A stretch of 6,489 bases of DNA from Candidatus Zixiibacteriota bacterium (GCA_024230695.1 JAAERC010000008.1:1-6489), one strand, 5' to 3'; numbered from the stretch's first letter, positions 1 to 6,083 are shown. The notes: generated by a model not told the origin, from the letters alone. Made by a program: numbers and translations.

Positions 1-267
1 CAGAAATGCTTTCAGAAGATTTTCTGGATCCTCGCCGATTGTTCCTTGCATTGCGGCGTAATCATCCATCAGTCTTTCCAACTTCACCATGTCAGCCGAC
101 CATGTTTCCCAATCGGGATAAATATCGCTGAAATCCCATTTATATTCGTCTGGAATTTCATCCCGTATTAGTGTATTTGGTTTGGCCTGTACAAATTGTG
201 AAGTTGATATAATTACTAGAAATAGTAAAACTGTTATAGTGGCGATAAATCGATATGCCGGTTTCAT
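1..267 (-). CDS. pepF: Exported oligoendopeptidase F-like M3B peptidase, N-terminal part only (cut by left edge)
   Basis: The first 89 codons of a second oligoendopeptidase F-like gene are visible; the rest, including the zinc site, lies outside the window. Residues 1-28 form a signal peptide: a short basic start, a hydrophobic core at about residues 11-20, and a probable cleavage after Val-Gln-Ala (residue 28). The mature N-terminus, starting AKPNTLIRDEIPD, aligns without gaps to the complete paralogue immediately upstream, with 42 of 62 residues identical by my hand count, while the two signal peptides differ much more. The conserved block DIYPDWETW matches the N-terminal part of that paralogue. 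The ATG is preceded by AAAGG (minus strand of 278-283), which supports this start. The gene follows the paralogue by 34 bp on the same strand, so the two are probably co-transcribed. From this fragment alone it cannot be known whether the copy is catalytically intact. Confidence 0.92.
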   Translation of the reverse strand, partial: MKPAYRFIATITVLLFLVIISTSQFVQAKPNTLIRDEIPDEYKWDFSDIYPDWETWSADMVKLERLMDDYAAMQGTIGEDPENLLKAFL

Positions 268-282
268 TTTGCCTGACCTTTC

Positions 283-302
283 GTAGTATTAAAAGATACT
301 AC
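283..302 (-). other. Short inverted repeat between the two peptidase genes
   Basis: GTAGTAT and ATACTAC form a perfect 7-bp stem around a 6-nt loop (290-295), occupying most of the 34-bp gap and touching the last base of the upstream stop codon. On the transcribed (minus) strand the hairpin is followed by GAAAGGTCAGG, not a run of U, so it does not look like an intrinsic terminator. It could instead act as an RNA processing or stability element that sets the relative level of the two peptidases. The stem is short and AT-rich, so chance is possible. Confidence 0.3.
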
Positions 303-2206
303 TATAATTTTGAGACTTCTTCTTCCAATTGCGTGACCAGTTTATCTAGTTGATCTATAACCGCCTGGAATGTTTCCGGTTTGGTTAAATCAACTCCAGC
401 TTTTTTCAACTGCTCCATCGGGTAATCATTGCCGCCGGATTTCAGGAGAGTCAAATACTTGTCAAGTGTCTCTTTGCGTACTTTCTTATCTTTTGATTTA
501 AGATCACCAAAAATTTGGGCCGACGATGCAAAACAAGTGGCATATTTATAAACATAATAAGGAGACCGCATAAAATGACTGATCCTTGTCCATGTTGAAC
601 GATAAAGACTATCAAATGTAACCACTTCGCCATGATAATCTTTCCAGATGCCTTCATAAAGATCACTTAGATTTTTGGCCGTTATCGGCTGTCCCTGCTC
701 AACCATCTTATGAGCTTCCAATTCGAATTCGGCAAACATCGTCTGTCCATAGAAAGTACCCATAATATTTTCAATCGCCTGTTGAAGCAATGCGGCTCGT
801 TCAATCGGTTCTTTCGTCTTTTTCAGCATATAATCCAAAAATAGTGCTTCGTTGAGGGTCGAGGCAACCTCAGCCACAAAAATAGTATAACTCGAGGTGG
901 CAAATGGCTGGTTTTCATTTGACAGCATCGAATGCATCGCATGTCCCGCCTCGTGGGCCATTGTAAAGACATTGTCAAGAGTCTCGTTGAAGTTCATCAA
1001 CATATATGGATGAACTCCGTAAACGCTGGCCGAAAAAGCACCACTTCGTTTACCCTCATTTTCATAAACATCGATCCAGCGATTTTCAAAAATCTGTTTT
1101 ATCTTTTTCTGATATTCTTTGCCAAGTGGTTTGACCGATTCAATGATCCAACCGGTTATTTCATCATAGTCATAGGTTTTGGTTATATTAACAATCGGGA
1201 TACTACCGTCATATCCGTGATATTCTTCAAGTTCCAATAGTTTTTTACGAAGCGCATAATATCTAATGGCCGGGTTAGCACCCTCTTTGACCATTTTTAC
1301 CAGATTTTCATAAACTTCTAATGGTACATTATCGCCTTCCAATGCGGCTTCAAGAGTCGAACCATATTTACGAGCTTGAGCAGAGGCCCAATCGCGTTGT
1401 AGAACACCATTGTAGATAGCGGCATAGGTGTTGGCATTTGCATGATAGGTGCCATAGTATTCGCTAAAGGCAAGTGCTCGATCTTCCTGATTACGATTGG
1501 TTGAAAGAGTATTATAATATTGCCCCGATGTCATTGTTACAGTTTCGCCGTTTGAAAGAGTAACTTCCGGAAACTTGATATCAGATGTGGATAGCTGCGA
1601 ATAAATAGAACTTGGTGTTCCACGAAATTGGCTAAAATATGAAAGAAGTTCTTCTTTTTCAGCATCGAGAACATGCTTTTGCTGGCGATATGTATCTTCA
1701 ATGCCATATCGGTAAGGAGCCAATTCTTCAGTTTCATTGAGCCATTTTTCCATTGTTTCCCAGGGAATAGATAAAAGCTCTGGCGTGAACCATGAGGTCG
1801 CAACGCCAAATTTGGAAAAGAGTATCGATACTTTTTGAACTTTCGCTGACATCTCATTATTGCGAGTGTCGGTAACGCTCGATAAGGCCGGGTAACGATA
1901 TACTTTATAAGATAATATATTTAATTCATCACTAAGTTTATTGGCATGGAGAAGTTGTTGTGGGCCTTGTGAAATAGTGCCTTTTAAGGCGGCATAATCG
2001 TCCATAAGTTTTTCAAGCTGGACCAGTCCGGTTTCCCATGTTTCCCAATCAGGGTAGATATCGTTTAGGTCCCATTTGTATTTATCCGGGATCTCATCAC
2101 GATTAAGGGTGTTTGGTTTTGCCAATATCACCTGACTGGTCAGTAGAGCCAGTCCCAAAATGGCGATAATTAGCGTTGAGTTAAAACTGCGGGTTTTGGA
2201 ATACAT
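302..2206 (-). CDS. pepF: Exported oligoendopeptidase F-like zinc metallopeptidase (family M3B)
   Basis: This is a 634-residue zinc peptidase predicted to cleave oligopeptides outside the cytoplasm. Residues 1-29 are a signal peptide (basic start, hydrophobic stretch about 11-23, likely cleavage after Ile-Leu-Ala), followed by the mature start KPNTLNRDEIPD. About residues 130-215 correspond to the oligopeptidase F N-terminal domain and about 230-620 to the M3 catalytic domain. The zinc motif is HEAGH at 418-422, with His418 and His422 as ligands, Glu419 as catalytic base and Glu446 (in FVAEVASTLNE) as the expected third ligand. Other family blocks are SGAFSASVYGVHPYMLMNFN just before the zinc motif and HFMRSPYYVYKY (544-555), which supplies the conserved His and Tyr of the active-site cleft. 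The length suits PepF (about 600) plus a signal peptide. The start is supported by a GAGGAAGAG ribosome-binding site (minus strand of 2210-2218). Known PepF enzymes are mainly cytoplasmic, so export is the notable point; the exact substrate is unknown. Confidence 0.94.
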   Translation of the reverse strand: MYSKTRSFNSTLIIAILGLALLTSQVILAKPNTLNRDEIPDKYKWDLNDIYPDWETWETGLVQLEKLMDDYAALKGTISQGPQQLLHANKLSDELNILSYKVYRYPALSSVTDTRNNEMSAKVQKVSILFSKFGVATSWFTPELLSIPWETMEKWLNETEELAPYRYGIEDTYRQQKHVLDAEKEELLSYFSQFRGTPSSIYSQLSTSDIKFPEVTLSNGETVTMTSGQYYNTLSTNRNQEDRALAFSEYYGTYHANANTYAAIYNGVLQRDWASAQARKYGSTLEAALEGDNVPLEVYENLVKMVKEGANPAIRYYALRKKLLELEEYHGYDGSIPIVNITKTYDYDEITGWIIESVKPLGKEYQKKIKQIFENRWIDVYENEGKRSGAFSASVYGVHPYMLMNFNETLDNVFTMAHEAGHAMHSMLSNENQPFATSSYTIFVAEVASTLNEALFLDYMLKKTKEPIERAALLQQAIENIMGTFYGQTMFAEFELEAHKMVEQGQPITAKNLSDLYEGIWKDYHGEVVTFDSLYRSTWTRISHFMRSPYYVYKYATCFASSAQIFGDLKSKDKKVRKETLDKYLTLLKSGGNDYPMEQLKKAGVDLTKPETFQAVIDQLDKLVTQLEEEVSKL

Positions 2207-2322
2207 TTTCTCTTCCTCTTTAGTTTAATTAAAAAATTGCCATTGCCTCAATAAACGAAATTTTTCCTATGAATGTTCCTATTTAATCACATTTTTGCAG
2301 ATATTTATTGTTACTCTAATTG

Positions 2323-2351
2323 TTGACATAACTTGATATTTTAGATAAACT
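2323..2351 (+). promoter_or_regulatory. Candidate sigma-70 promoter of the FAD-binding protein gene
   Basis: A perfect -35 hexamer TTGACA (2323-2328) is followed after 17 bp by TAAACT (2346-2351), which matches the -10 consensus at 4 of 6 bases. Transcription would begin about 7 bp downstream, essentially at the ATG at 2358, giving a leaderless or nearly leaderless mRNA. This agrees with the absence of any Shine-Dalgarno sequence before that ATG. The -10 is weak and the region is AT-rich, so the call is tentative. Confidence 0.35.
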
Positions 2352-2359
2352 TAAAATAT
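2336..2359. promoter_or_regulatory. 8-bp inverted repeat spanning the start codon (candidate operator)
   Basis: ATATTTTA (2336-2343) and TAAAATAT (2352-2359) are perfect inverted repeats separated by 8 bp, with half-site centres 16 bp apart. The left arm lies in the promoter spacer, the gap contains most of the candidate -10, and the right arm covers the first two bases of the ATG. A dimeric regulator bound here would block the promoter; alternatively an mRNA starting further upstream could hide the start codon in a hairpin. All bases in the arms are A or T, so coincidence in AT-rich DNA is the main alternative. Confidence 0.35.
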
Positions 2360-3110
2360 GAGCGATTTAGATAATTTTTTGGATATTGTAAGAAATGACT
2401 TTCCCGAAGACAGATTGACTTACCAGAAGTCTGTCCCGACTTTTCACCCGGAAACAGCTGCGGAGGCCGGTAAACTGTTTGAAAAGGCTAACAAAGCCGG
2501 ACAGAAGTTATATATTAACGGATTTGGGAATATTATTGAACCGGATAAGAAACAGTTTGAGAATATTTTAGTTGTTAAATCGGACCGTTTTAATCGTTTG
2601 ATCAAGACTGTTGCCGGAGATTATTATATAGAAGTCGGGGCCGGATACCCGTTAAACGAACTAAATTCCGCACTGGAAAAGGATAAATTTTTCCTTCCGC
2701 ATGCAAATCTTCCCTATGTTGGTTCGATTGGTGGTGCTCTTGCAATTGGTTTGTCTGCAGATTATTCCGGTGTAAATTTACCAATAAGCAAATATTTTAT
2801 CGGGGCAGAGATCGTTGACCCGCAGGGCAATGTGATCAATCCCGGTTCGGTCTGTTTTAAATCGGTTTCAGGATTGGATATTGTGAGGATATTTTCGCCG
2901 TCATGGGGAATATTGGGGATGCTTATATCTGCTACTTTCAGGGTGATGCCGACCTCGGAACTTCCCGAATATCAGGATATGAAGATGCATTCTATAGATC
3001 ATGACAAATTTGTATCGACATACAATAATCCGGGAGATAATAATTCGGCTCTTTATTCAATAAAGATAAAAGAGAAATTTGATCCCAATGGTATTTTGCC
3101 GCTTCGATAA
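2358..3110 (+). CDS. Short GlcE/GlcD-like FAD-binding protein with reduced cap domain
   Basis: This 250-residue protein resembles the FAD-binding (PCMH-type, FAD_binding_4) half of glycolate oxidase subunits GlcE/GlcD and related flavin-linked oxidases. About residues 25-95 form the first FAD subdomain; the usual glycine-rich pyrophosphate loop (PRGGGT type) is represented only by the weak NGFGN at 54-58. Residues 114-196 form the second: PHANLPYVGSIGGALA (GG at 125-126), then the region aligned to the family's KNVAGYDLxRL block (FKSVSGLDIVRIF, 167-179) and SWGILGMLISATFRVMP (182-198), closest to the GSWGxLGVLTE pattern of GlcE. Family members then carry a substrate-binding cap of well over 100 residues; here only about 50 remain, ending with KIKEKFDPNGILP, the typical C-terminal helix motif. 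The protein looks complete but internally shortened. No CxxC iron-sulfur motif is present. No Shine-Dalgarno sequence precedes the ATG. A true oxidase, an electron-transfer subunit, or a decayed gene are all possible; the substrate cannot be assigned. Confidence 0.84.
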   Translation: MSDLDNFLDIVRNDFPEDRLTYQKSVPTFHPETAAEAGKLFEKANKAGQKLYINGFGNIIEPDKKQFENILVVKSDRFNRLIKTVAGDYYIEVGAGYPLNELNSALEKDKFFLPHANLPYVGSIGGALAIGLSADYSGVNLPISKYFIGAEIVDPQGNVINPGSVCFKSVSGLDIVRIFSPSWGILGMLISATFRVMPTSELPEYQDMKMHSIDHDKFVSTYNNPGDNNSALYSIKIKEKFDPNGILPLR

Positions 3111-3128
3111 AAAGTAATAGTATTCTTT
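3111..3128. other. Weak convergent hairpin in the 16-bp gap between the two stop codons
   Basis: AAAG-AAT and ATT-CTTT can pair around a 3-nt loop with one bulged T, just after the plus-strand stop codon and overlapping the end of the minus-strand gene. The stem is entirely weak apart from one G-C pair and is not followed by a strong T-run on either side. It is the only candidate for a shared transcription end between the convergent genes. Confidence 0.18.
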
Positions 3129-4320
3129 ATTTCATACACATCTGATATATTTTGATAATATCATTTTTGTAAAGCACTTTTGGATTATAAATACTTTTAC
3201 CATCGGCAGAATATAACCTTAGCGTATCATTGGCCATTGCCTCGAATTTGGAATCATCAATTATGCCAACATCAGATAATTTCAAATAACAATTTATTAC
3301 TTTCAAAAACTGTATCATTCCGTCAACCGATGCCTTAGCCATTTCAGCTTCATCTATTGATTTTTCATCCGTGCCAAAAAGCTCCTTGGTCATCATGGCA
3401 TATTTATTGGGCCGTGAAGAATAACTATATTCCATCAAGCGGGGGAGAAGTATCGCCAGGCCCCGGCCATGCGAGATATCATAATAACCGGATAGCGCAT
3501 GTTCCATCGCGTGTAAAGGAAATGAACCGCCACGTCCAAGGTTAATAAGGCCCGAAAGCGCAATGGTAGAGGACCATGATAACTGTGAGCGGGCATTAAT
3601 ATCGGAGGGGTTATCAATAACAATCAACAGATTATCCATCACTGTGCGGACAATCGAAAGGGCGAATAAATCCTGAATAGGTGTGTTTTCAACACCGGTG
3701 AAAAATCCTTCCATAACATGGCAAATAATATCAACTCCGCCATCAACAGTATAATTCTCAGGAACGGTCAAAGTCAGTTCCGGGTCGATGATAGAAACTT
3801 TTGGATATAAAACAGGAAGAAACAAAACCGCTTTTTCATGGGTTTCCCAGTTGGTGAAAACACCGCCGCAGTTGGCCTCGGAACCTGTGGCCGCCAAAGT
3901 CGGAATCTCAATTATCGGTAAAGCTTTGGTTAATGGTTTGGCTTTTTGGCCGTGTGGGATCATATCCCAGATAGGAACATTTTCGGCTGTTCCGGCGGCA
4001 ATTGCTTTGGCGGCATCCATCGGTGAACCGCCCCCAAGACCAATAATCAGATCGCAGTTGTTTTCTCTGGCTATATGAGCCGCTGTATCGATTGTGGTTG
4101 TTCGCGGATTTGGTTCGACTTTATCAAAAACAACAGCTTCTACTTTTTCTTTTTTTAAATATTTAAGCACACGATCAAGAATTTTATATTTCGTTGATGA
4201 ACCTTTACCGGTCACGATCATCGCCTTGTTTCCGTATACTTTCGCCTCGATGCCGATTTTGTTTATCTCACCAGGGCCAAAGATCATTTTGATCGGATTA
4301 TTGAATATGAAGTTTTGCAT
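3127..4320 (-). CDS. Iron-containing (group III) alcohol dehydrogenase, YqhD/butanol-dehydrogenase-like
   Basis: This 397-residue enzyme should interconvert an alcohol and its aldehyde or ketone using NAD(P)(H) and a bound divalent metal, usually iron or zinc, in the cytoplasm. The N-terminal dinucleotide-binding domain (about 1-185) shows FGPGEI (14-19) and the signature GLGGGSPMDAAKA (94-106). The helical C-terminal domain supplies the metal ligands: Asp197 and His201 in GGVDIICHVMEG, and His270 and His284 in the block from 270 to 287, with the 14-residue His spacing typical of the family. At VTGKGS (36-41) it has Gly-Lys-Gly where NAD-preferring members usually carry an Asp, which hints at NADP(H) preference as in YqhD. 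Length is normal (380-400). The ATG has an AAAGGAT ribosome-binding site (minus strand of 4328-4334) and a good promoter upstream. It may scavenge reactive aldehydes or serve fermentation; the neighbours do not decide this. Confidence 0.94.
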   Translation of the reverse strand: MQNFIFNNPIKMIFGPGEINKIGIEAKVYGNKAMIVTGKGSSTKYKILDRVLKYLKKEKVEAVVFDKVEPNPRTTTIDTAAHIARENNCDLIIGLGGGSPMDAAKAIAAGTAENVPIWDMIPHGQKAKPLTKALPIIEIPTLAATGSEANCGGVFTNWETHEKAVLFLPVLYPKVSIIDPELTLTVPENYTVDGGVDIICHVMEGFFTGVENTPIQDLFALSIVRTVMDNLLIVIDNPSDINARSQLSWSSTIALSGLINLGRGGSFPLHAMEHALSGYYDISHGRGLAILLPRLMEYSYSSRPNKYAMMTKELFGTDEKSIDEAEMAKASVDGMIQFLKVINCYLKLSDVGIIDDSKFEAMANDTLRLYSADGKSIYNPKVLYKNDIIKIYQMCMK

Positions 4321-4366
4321 CTGTATTATCCTTTATTATATTTTAATATCAGTTTATATCTCCCTT

Positions 4367-4396
4367 ATTATAATAGCAAAGGTGCTTTTAAAACAA
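4367..4396 (-). promoter_or_regulatory. Sigma-70-type promoter of the alcohol dehydrogenase
   Basis: On the minus strand a perfect -10 box TATAAT (4372 to 4367) lies 18 bp downstream of TTGTTT (4396 to 4391), which matches the -35 at its TTG core. Transcription would start near 4360, leaving a leader of about 40 nt that includes the ribosome-binding site at 4328-4334. The geometry relative to the gene is normal, making this the best-supported promoter in the window. Confidence 0.5.
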
Positions 4397-4412
4397 GGAG
4401 ATGATTATTTTC

Positions 4413-4442
4413 TTTCCAATAGCATTTTTAAGTGTATATATT
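4413..4442 (+). promoter_or_regulatory. Candidate promoter of the glycosyltransferase
   Basis: TTTCCA (4413-4418, 4 of 6 to TTGACA) and TATATT (4437-4442, 5 of 6 to TATAAT) are separated by 18 bp. Transcription would start near 4449, inside the palindrome at 4443-4456, leaving about 25 nt before the ATG at 4474. This is compatible with the ribosome-binding site at 4465-4469. Evidence is positional and by consensus only. Confidence 0.3.
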
Positions 4443-4456
4443 ATTACAATTGTAAT
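4443..4456. promoter_or_regulatory. 14-bp perfect palindrome, candidate operator at the glycosyltransferase start site
   Basis: ATTACAATTGTAAT is a perfect 14-bp palindrome immediately downstream of the candidate -10 box and at the expected transcription start of the glycosyltransferase gene. This is a classical position for a repressor operator. It lies too far upstream of the divergent alcohol dehydrogenase promoter (4367-4396) to overlap it, but a DNA-bound regulator could still influence both. The bound protein is unknown. Confidence 0.35.
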
Positions 4457-4464
4457 TGACATAC

Positions 4465-4469
4465 GGGAG
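4465..4469 (+). promoter_or_regulatory. Ribosome-binding site fixing the glycosyltransferase start
   Basis: GGGAG lies 4 nt before the ATG at 4474. An upstream in-frame TTG at 4456 has no such site, would place this GGGAG inside the coding region and would overlap the palindrome, so the ATG at 4474 is preferred. Confidence 0.55.
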
Positions 4470-4473
4470 TCTG

Positions 4474-5679
4474 ATGCCAATAAGTGACAAACAAAAAAAA
4501 ATACTTTTTTTGACGCATAACTATATTCGGCGGAGAGGTGATTATGCCGGAGTGTTTTTACATCTTCTGGCGACCAAATTGACCGAACTCGGATTTGAGA
4601 TTTCTGTTGTTGCTCCGCATGACGCCGGAACGCCCGAGTACGAGGAAATTGACGGGATAAAGATATATCGTTTCCGTTATGCCGATGACAGAGATGAGAC
4701 ATTCGCCTATCGCGGAAATATGCATCGTCAGTTTTTGACTAATCCGTTTAAAATATTCAAATTTATAAAATTCCTGAAAGCATCTTATAGAAAAGCGACA
4801 GAAGTAATCGAAAAAGAGAACATCTCAACTGTTTCGGTCCACTGGGTTATTCCCAATGGGATAGTTGGTTATTTTCTGAAAGATAAGTTTGGCGCTAAGA
4901 TAAATATGTTTCTTCATTCGCATGGTACCGATGTTCGATTGCTAACAAGTTATTATTTGATATATCTGTTTTTTAAACCTGTTATTAATAAATTCAAACG
5001 CTGGTCGGTAGTTTCCAATTATCTTAAACGGCTAATTCTTGAACGGGATATTTATATTGCCGACAAAATTGATGTTATTCCACTCCCCAATGACGAAACA
5101 CTGTTTTACCCAGATAATAATATATCCGAAGACCCAAATTTAATTATTTCGATTTCACGGCTTACAATTCAAAAACGAGTTGATATTTTTATTAAGGCGA
5201 TAGCGCTATTAAAAGACCAGTTCCCGAAGCTAAGAGCCGATATTTATGGTGATGGCCCCGAAAAACAGAAGCTATTATCGTTGATCAAGGAAAATAAACT
5301 CACTGATATTGTTAATATTATGTCTCCGGTTTCACAGGATAAACTGCGTGATATTTATAATGAAGCCAGTATTGTCGTCTTAAATTCGGTCGATGAAGGC
5401 TTTGGTTTGATTCTGACCGAGGCGATGCTCTGCTGTCGACCCGTAATAGGAGCCGATTCAGGGGGGATAACCGATATTATTGACGAAAACCAGACTGGAT
5501 TACTTGTTGAGGAGAATGATCCCAACAAGTTAGCCGAGGCCGTAAAACAATATCTCAATGATCCCGTTAAAAAAAGCAATCTTGCCGAAGCTGGTTATAA
5601 AAAAGCTCTTGAAAACTTTTCCAGTTTATCAACGGCAAAAAGATATGCCAATTTATTTTGTGAATCAGATAATATCTGA
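4474..5679 (+). CDS. GT4-family (GT-B fold) glycosyltransferase
   Basis: This 401-residue enzyme should transfer a sugar from a nucleotide-sugar donor to a glycan or lipid-linked acceptor at the cytoplasmic face of the membrane, most likely in envelope or exopolysaccharide synthesis. The N-terminal Rossmann half (about 8-190) begins with ILFLTHNYIRRRGDYAG and FLHLLATKLTELGFEISVVAPH, the common GT4 acceptor-side start, and contains HSHGTD (148-153). The C-terminal half (about 222-385) carries the donor site: SRLTIQKRVD (228-237, with Arg229 and Lys234 as expected phosphate contacts), YGDGPEKQKL, and the EX7E motif EGFGLILTE (Glu308 and Glu316), then GADSGGITDII and TGLLVEENDP. The hydrophobic, aromatic segment 160-171 may hold the enzyme at the membrane. 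Length is normal for GT4. It appears monocistronic, with no polysaccharide-cluster partners in view, so donor and acceptor cannot be named. Confidence 0.93.
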   Translation: MPISDKQKKILFLTHNYIRRRGDYAGVFLHLLATKLTELGFEISVVAPHDAGTPEYEEIDGIKIYRFRYADDRDETFAYRGNMHRQFLTNPFKIFKFIKFLKASYRKATEVIEKENISTVSVHWVIPNGIVGYFLKDKFGAKINMFLHSHGTDVRLLTSYYLIYLFFKPVINKFKRWSVVSNYLKRLILERDIYIADKIDVIPLPNDETLFYPDNNISEDPNLIISISRLTIQKRVDIFIKAIALLKDQFPKLRADIYGDGPEKQKLLSLIKENKLTDIVNIMSPVSQDKLRDIYNEASIVVLNSVDEGFGLILTEAMLCCRPVIGADSGGITDIIDENQTGLLVEENDPNKLAEAVKQYLNDPVKKSNLAEAGYKKALENFSSLSTAKRYANLFCESDNI

Positions 5680-5780
5680 ATTTCAAATGGGTAAATTAAA
5701 CCACTATTTATTCTAAAATGATGTAGAATTACCTTCAAGTTTCAGGGCAAGATTGAGTCATATTACACCCAAAAAATATC

Positions 5781-5813
5781 AAAAATATTTGTTATAAATT
5801 AAAAATATTTGTT
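5781..5813. repeat. 13-bp direct repeat spaced 20 bp, within phased A-tracts
   Basis: AAAAATATTTGTT occurs at 5781-5793 and again at 5801-5813, exactly 20 bp apart (two DNA turns). Each copy contains the palindrome AAATATTT. Together with an A6 run at 5771-5776, A-tracts begin at 5771, 5781 and 5801, in phase with the helix, which should bend the DNA. The block lies directly upstream of, and touches, the candidate -35 box at 5812. It may act as an UP-element-like or nucleoid-protein-bound sequence, or as a pair of operator sites. Confidence 0.5.
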
Positions 5814-5840
5814 GCCAACAATACTAAACTTTTCTTTACT
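5812..5840 (+). promoter_or_regulatory. Candidate promoter of the H1-like/SWIB gene
   Basis: TTGCCA (5812-5817, 5 of 6 to TTGACA) is followed after 17 bp by TTTACT (5835-5840, 4 of 6 to TATAAT), with A-rich UP-like DNA just upstream. Transcription would start near 5847, giving an unusually long leader of about 240 nt. A nearer promoter was looked for between 5940 and 6060, but no pair of boxes with correct spacing was found. Confidence 0.35.
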
Positions 5841-5870
5841 TATAGACGCTGAAGCCGTATTGGGAGAGTG

Positions 5871-5901
5871 TTAGCACCAAAGATTTGGGAATTGGTGTTG
5901 G
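5871..5901 (+). other. Hairpin in the SWIB-gene leader
   Basis: TTAGCACCAA (5871-5880) pairs with TTGGTGTTGG (5892-5901) to give a 10-bp stem (7 Watson-Crick and 3 G-U pairs) with an 11-nt loop. The loop contains TTTGG (5884-5888), and CCAA (5877-5880) could pair instead with TTGG at 5885-5888, so two mutually exclusive folds are possible. Further along the leader are an AT-only stem, AAATATA/TATATTT (6014-6034), and a small GTAC/GTAC stem (6064-6075) next to the ribosome-binding site. No known RNA family was recognised. Confidence 0.35.
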
Positions 5902-6077
5902 GTTATTCAGAAGTCACGAGTTAAAGCGATAAAGATTTTATTGAGTGTTGGATGATTAATAAAGATTGAATATGTGTTATTGATAGATACAGGACAAAGA
6001 ATACCGTGATAGTAAATATAGGAACAGTATATTTTTAAAACCAAGTAGTTTAGGATAGAAGAGGTACTAACGTACAA

Positions 6078-6083
6078 AGGAGG
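6078..6083 (+). promoter_or_regulatory. Strong ribosome-binding site of the SWIB gene
   Basis: AGGAGG is a perfect match to the Shine-Dalgarno core. Two consecutive ATG codons follow at 6085 and 6088. The first is only 1 nt away, too close for normal initiation; the second has 4 nt spacing and is chosen as the start. Confidence 0.75.

Noticed and set aside
932..1240. Open frame on the opposite strand of the peptidase gene (102 codons), and similar long opposite-strand frames inside the dehydrogenase and glycosyltransferase.
   Set aside because: They lie entirely inside well-conserved genes, have no ribosome-binding sites and show no recognisable protein motif.
2224..2233. Palindrome TTTAATTAAA upstream of the peptidase gene.
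   Set aside because: A 10-bp A/T-only palindrome is expected by chance in DNA this AT-rich.
2222..2251. Minus-strand TTGAGG-18 bp-TAAACT as a promoter for the complete peptidase.
   Set aside because: The predicted transcription start would fall within the ribosome-binding site at 2210-2218, and both boxes are weak. The promoter is probably elsewhere in 2219-2357 but I cannot place it.
4456..4473. Upstream TTG start for the glycosyltransferase, and TTGACA at 4456-4461 as a -35 box.
   Set aside because: The GGGAG site favours the ATG at 4474, and a -10 for that TTGACA would fall inside the gene with no matching hexamer.
4401..4487. Small plus-strand reading frame of 28 codons (starting MIIFFPIAFLSVYIITIVID) preceded by AAGGAG, overlapping the glycosyltransferase start.
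   Set aside because: The AAGGAG touches the ATG with no spacing, the frame runs over the palindrome and the candidate promoter, and a hydrophobic composition is expected from AT-rich DNA. A leader peptide is possible but not supported.
5710..5729. Hairpin ATTCTA/TAGAAT downstream of the glycosyltransferase as a terminator.
   Set aside because: Only six mostly A-T pairs, an 8-nt loop and no T-run after it.
5841..5960. Possible tRNA or tmRNA-like fold in the stretch after the candidate promoter.
   Set aside because: No acceptor stem, T-loop or anticodon-arm pattern could be assembled.
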